Source: Ifrita kowaldi (Eukaryota; Chordata; Aves; Passeriformes; Cinclosomatidae). From it: a stretch of 64,000 bases of DNA. Numbering within the stretch: position 1 is the first letter of the stretch; each line of letters opens with the position of its first letter. Under the pieces are notes generated by a model. It was not told the DNA's origin. It saw only the letters and a list, made by a program, of their open reading frames with translations, and ran no database searches. Positions 62,401 through 64,000 of this stretch are shown here, one piece after another. The stretch lies in assembly GCA_013398055.1 (NCBI GenBank), contig VZRS01000224.1, positions 186,001-250,000 of the forward strand, written 5' to 3'. A program made the position numbers and the translations under genes.

Positions 62401-63967
62401 ACCATGACTTGCTCTTTTCAGGTTTTACCATATAAATCTTCCTTGAATGTGTTCAAAATGGTGTTGTTCCATTCCCCTTCCACTGTGTTGGAAAGTGCTG
62501 TGATTTTTCATAGATGCATCTGCCTGTATAGTTGGTCAAAATCATCGTTCATCACTCTTGTTCTTTCTCTGAGAAACATTTGGCTTCATGGAGACCCAAA
62601 ATTTAAAATTTACGTAAAGAAAATTACATAGATAGGTTGATACTAAGCATTGCAAAACTATCAGTGTAAAGATAAAATCATTATATTTGCCTAGGACCCC
62701 AGTGAAACCTGAATTATCAATTCAAGATGTAGTATTAAAGCATATGAGTTTTTGGTTTTTCTTTTTGATTAGGTCTCTTCTGTGTAACTTGGAAGTACTG
62801 GCTTCGCTTTCCCCTTTGATTTTCATAAATTTTACTGTTAAAGCATTGTTGGATTTTATATTACTCTCCCTCCTGCTGTTCAGTATGCTAGAGCATTGAC
62901 AATTGCAGAACATTTAATCTGATCTCTAAAAGAGTTTGTGGAACTGCAGGGTGGGAAAGTCATCCATGTCTACAGAAGGGAAGCCAGTTTTCCACATTTC
63001 TTAGCTGAATGAAGTTCAGACACTAGTTGGATAGTAGAGAAGGGGTAAATAAATGAAAGCTTACTTTTCAAGCTTTGATCTTGCAAGGAAATTTAATTAT
63101 ACAGTATGTAGAAGTGCACTTGCCTGTCTTACCACCCTGTAACAACTGTGTGTTTATCTTGCAGTAATTATATCACATTGGAAGCTGAAATGGTCTTAAA
63201 GGAATTGAGCCTTATTCTTCTGCAAATAACTAATTAGTGCCATCTCAATGTCCTGAAAAAGTAGTTTTTATTTCCTGGAATACTGTGTGCTCAAACCACA
63301 GTTTGAGGACATTTTCTGTTGCTATAGGAGTCCCAGTCCATTCCATTTGGGTCCTTCTGTGGTTGTGAGGTGTGTGACGAAACATGTGCAGGAAAATGCT
63401 GCCCATGAGATGGTGTTTGCATGTTGCATCCCAGCTGTGCTTGTTTCAGGAAGGGTAGTTAACAAGAGAATTAGCCATTGCATTTTGATTGCTTGTGAGA
63501 TTAGTAAATTGATATCCCAACTGTATGGTGTTACAAAGAAATGGATCTGGTCTGCAGAAAAGTAGTTTAATCTAAGGTTAATTTTGTCGTTACGGGTGCT
63601 ATAGGCTTTTCCTTTCCTTGTGAATTTGAAAGGAAATAACTGCAAGCTTTACAACGGTACAAGCACAAAGTATCTGGATTAGATAACTTATGATACAAAT
63701 GCTAAAGGAATATTATTTTAAAGAACTTAGTAATTTTGGAATGTGTTAACATACCTTTATAGTGTCTTTACTGAATAATCTGTGTAAGCTTAATAGAAAA
63801 TTGTATGTGAAAAAGCAACTCAAGTGTTTGATGGCAAGAATGTGCTATTGTAATTTAATAATAACAATTTCTGCTGCTGATTATATTTCCAAAAGTACGA
63901 ATGTGAAAAATAAGTCATTGAGATAAGCATAAAGAGCTAATATCCTCTTCACTTTGTTTTATTACAG
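53433..63967 (+). other. COG6: COG6 intron 4
   Basis: This is a 10535-base intron from GTATGT to a TTTTATTACAG acceptor, in phase 2. I found no additional exon in it, and the reading frame joins correctly across it. No clear transposon, tRNA or other RNA gene was recognised. Short frames (under about 110 codons) on both strands lack any family signature. The plus strand is visibly T-rich. Confidence 0.85.
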
Positions 63968-64000
63968 TCAGAGATTAGAAATGAAAGCCCAAGTTGCAGA
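63968..64000 (+). CDS. COG6: COG6 exon 5, cut by the window end
   Basis: After the acceptor TTTTATTACAG the exon begins with T, completing AAT (Asn) with the AA left by exon 4. It then reads QRLEMKAQVA and the first two bases of the next codon before the window stops. This matches the COG6 segment around QKLEIRAQVAD, so the phase and identity are secure. The rest of the exon and gene lie to the right. Confidence 0.92.

Noticed and set aside
1..64000. CRISPR array, bacterial operon or other exotic multi-gene system
   Set aside because: No regularly spaced repeats or compact gene clusters exist. The content is ordinary vertebrate intron and intergenic DNA.

Overview
This is a vertebrate nuclear window, most likely from a bird and probably a songbird. 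It is sparse, intron-rich DNA with no operons. Recognisable repeats are CR1 non-LTR retrotransposon pieces, the dominant repeat of avian genomes. One decayed element at about 15.07-15.22 kb pairs a CR1-type tail with what looks like a tRNA-Ile-like head, the architecture of the songbird SINE TguSINE1. Species cannot be fixed from the sequence alone.

Two protein-coding genes are supported, and they diverge. LHFPL6 (formerly LHFP, a four-transmembrane LHFPL-family protein) lies on the minus strand. Its first coding exon is at 29435-29819, and its remaining coding exons were not found, so they are presumably left of position 1. COG6 (subunit 6 of the conserved oligomeric Golgi tethering complex) lies on the plus strand. 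Its exons are at 49513-49656, 49996-50067, 53374-53432 and 63968 to beyond the window end. As I recall the human map, this head-to-head LHFPL6(-)/COG6(+) pair also sits on human chromosome 13q, which supports both identifications.

Layout: 1-29.4 kb is an LHFPL6 intron carrying a 1.25 kb dead CR1 copy at 8.0-9.25 kb and the SINE-like element at 15.1 kb. 29.4-29.8 kb is the LHFPL6 coding exon. 31.3-32.2 kb is an 884-base assembly gap, followed by a G-rich CpG island with a good plus-strand splice donor. 37.0-37.4 kb is a second CpG island with a strong minus-strand donor just to its left, a candidate for the untranslated first exon of LHFPL6. 38.2-38.5 kb is a CR1 reverse-transcriptase relic. 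38.6-47.1 kb is intergenic, with a 55-base pyrimidine microsatellite. 47.1-49.8 kb contains a near-identical tandem duplication carrying COG6 exon 2 twice. It is bounded by single n characters and is best read as an assembly artefact from two haplotype contigs broken at the GC-rich COG6 exon 1, which is missing. 49.8-64 kb is COG6 exons 3 to 5 (partial) and introns.

The two genes do not share a pathway: COG6 acts in Golgi vesicle tethering, while LHFPL6 is a membrane protein of poorly known role. I found no CRISPR array, operon, RNA gene or novel multi-gene system. The points most worth checking are the false duplication with the lost COG6 first exon, the two CpG islands between the genes, and the SINE.
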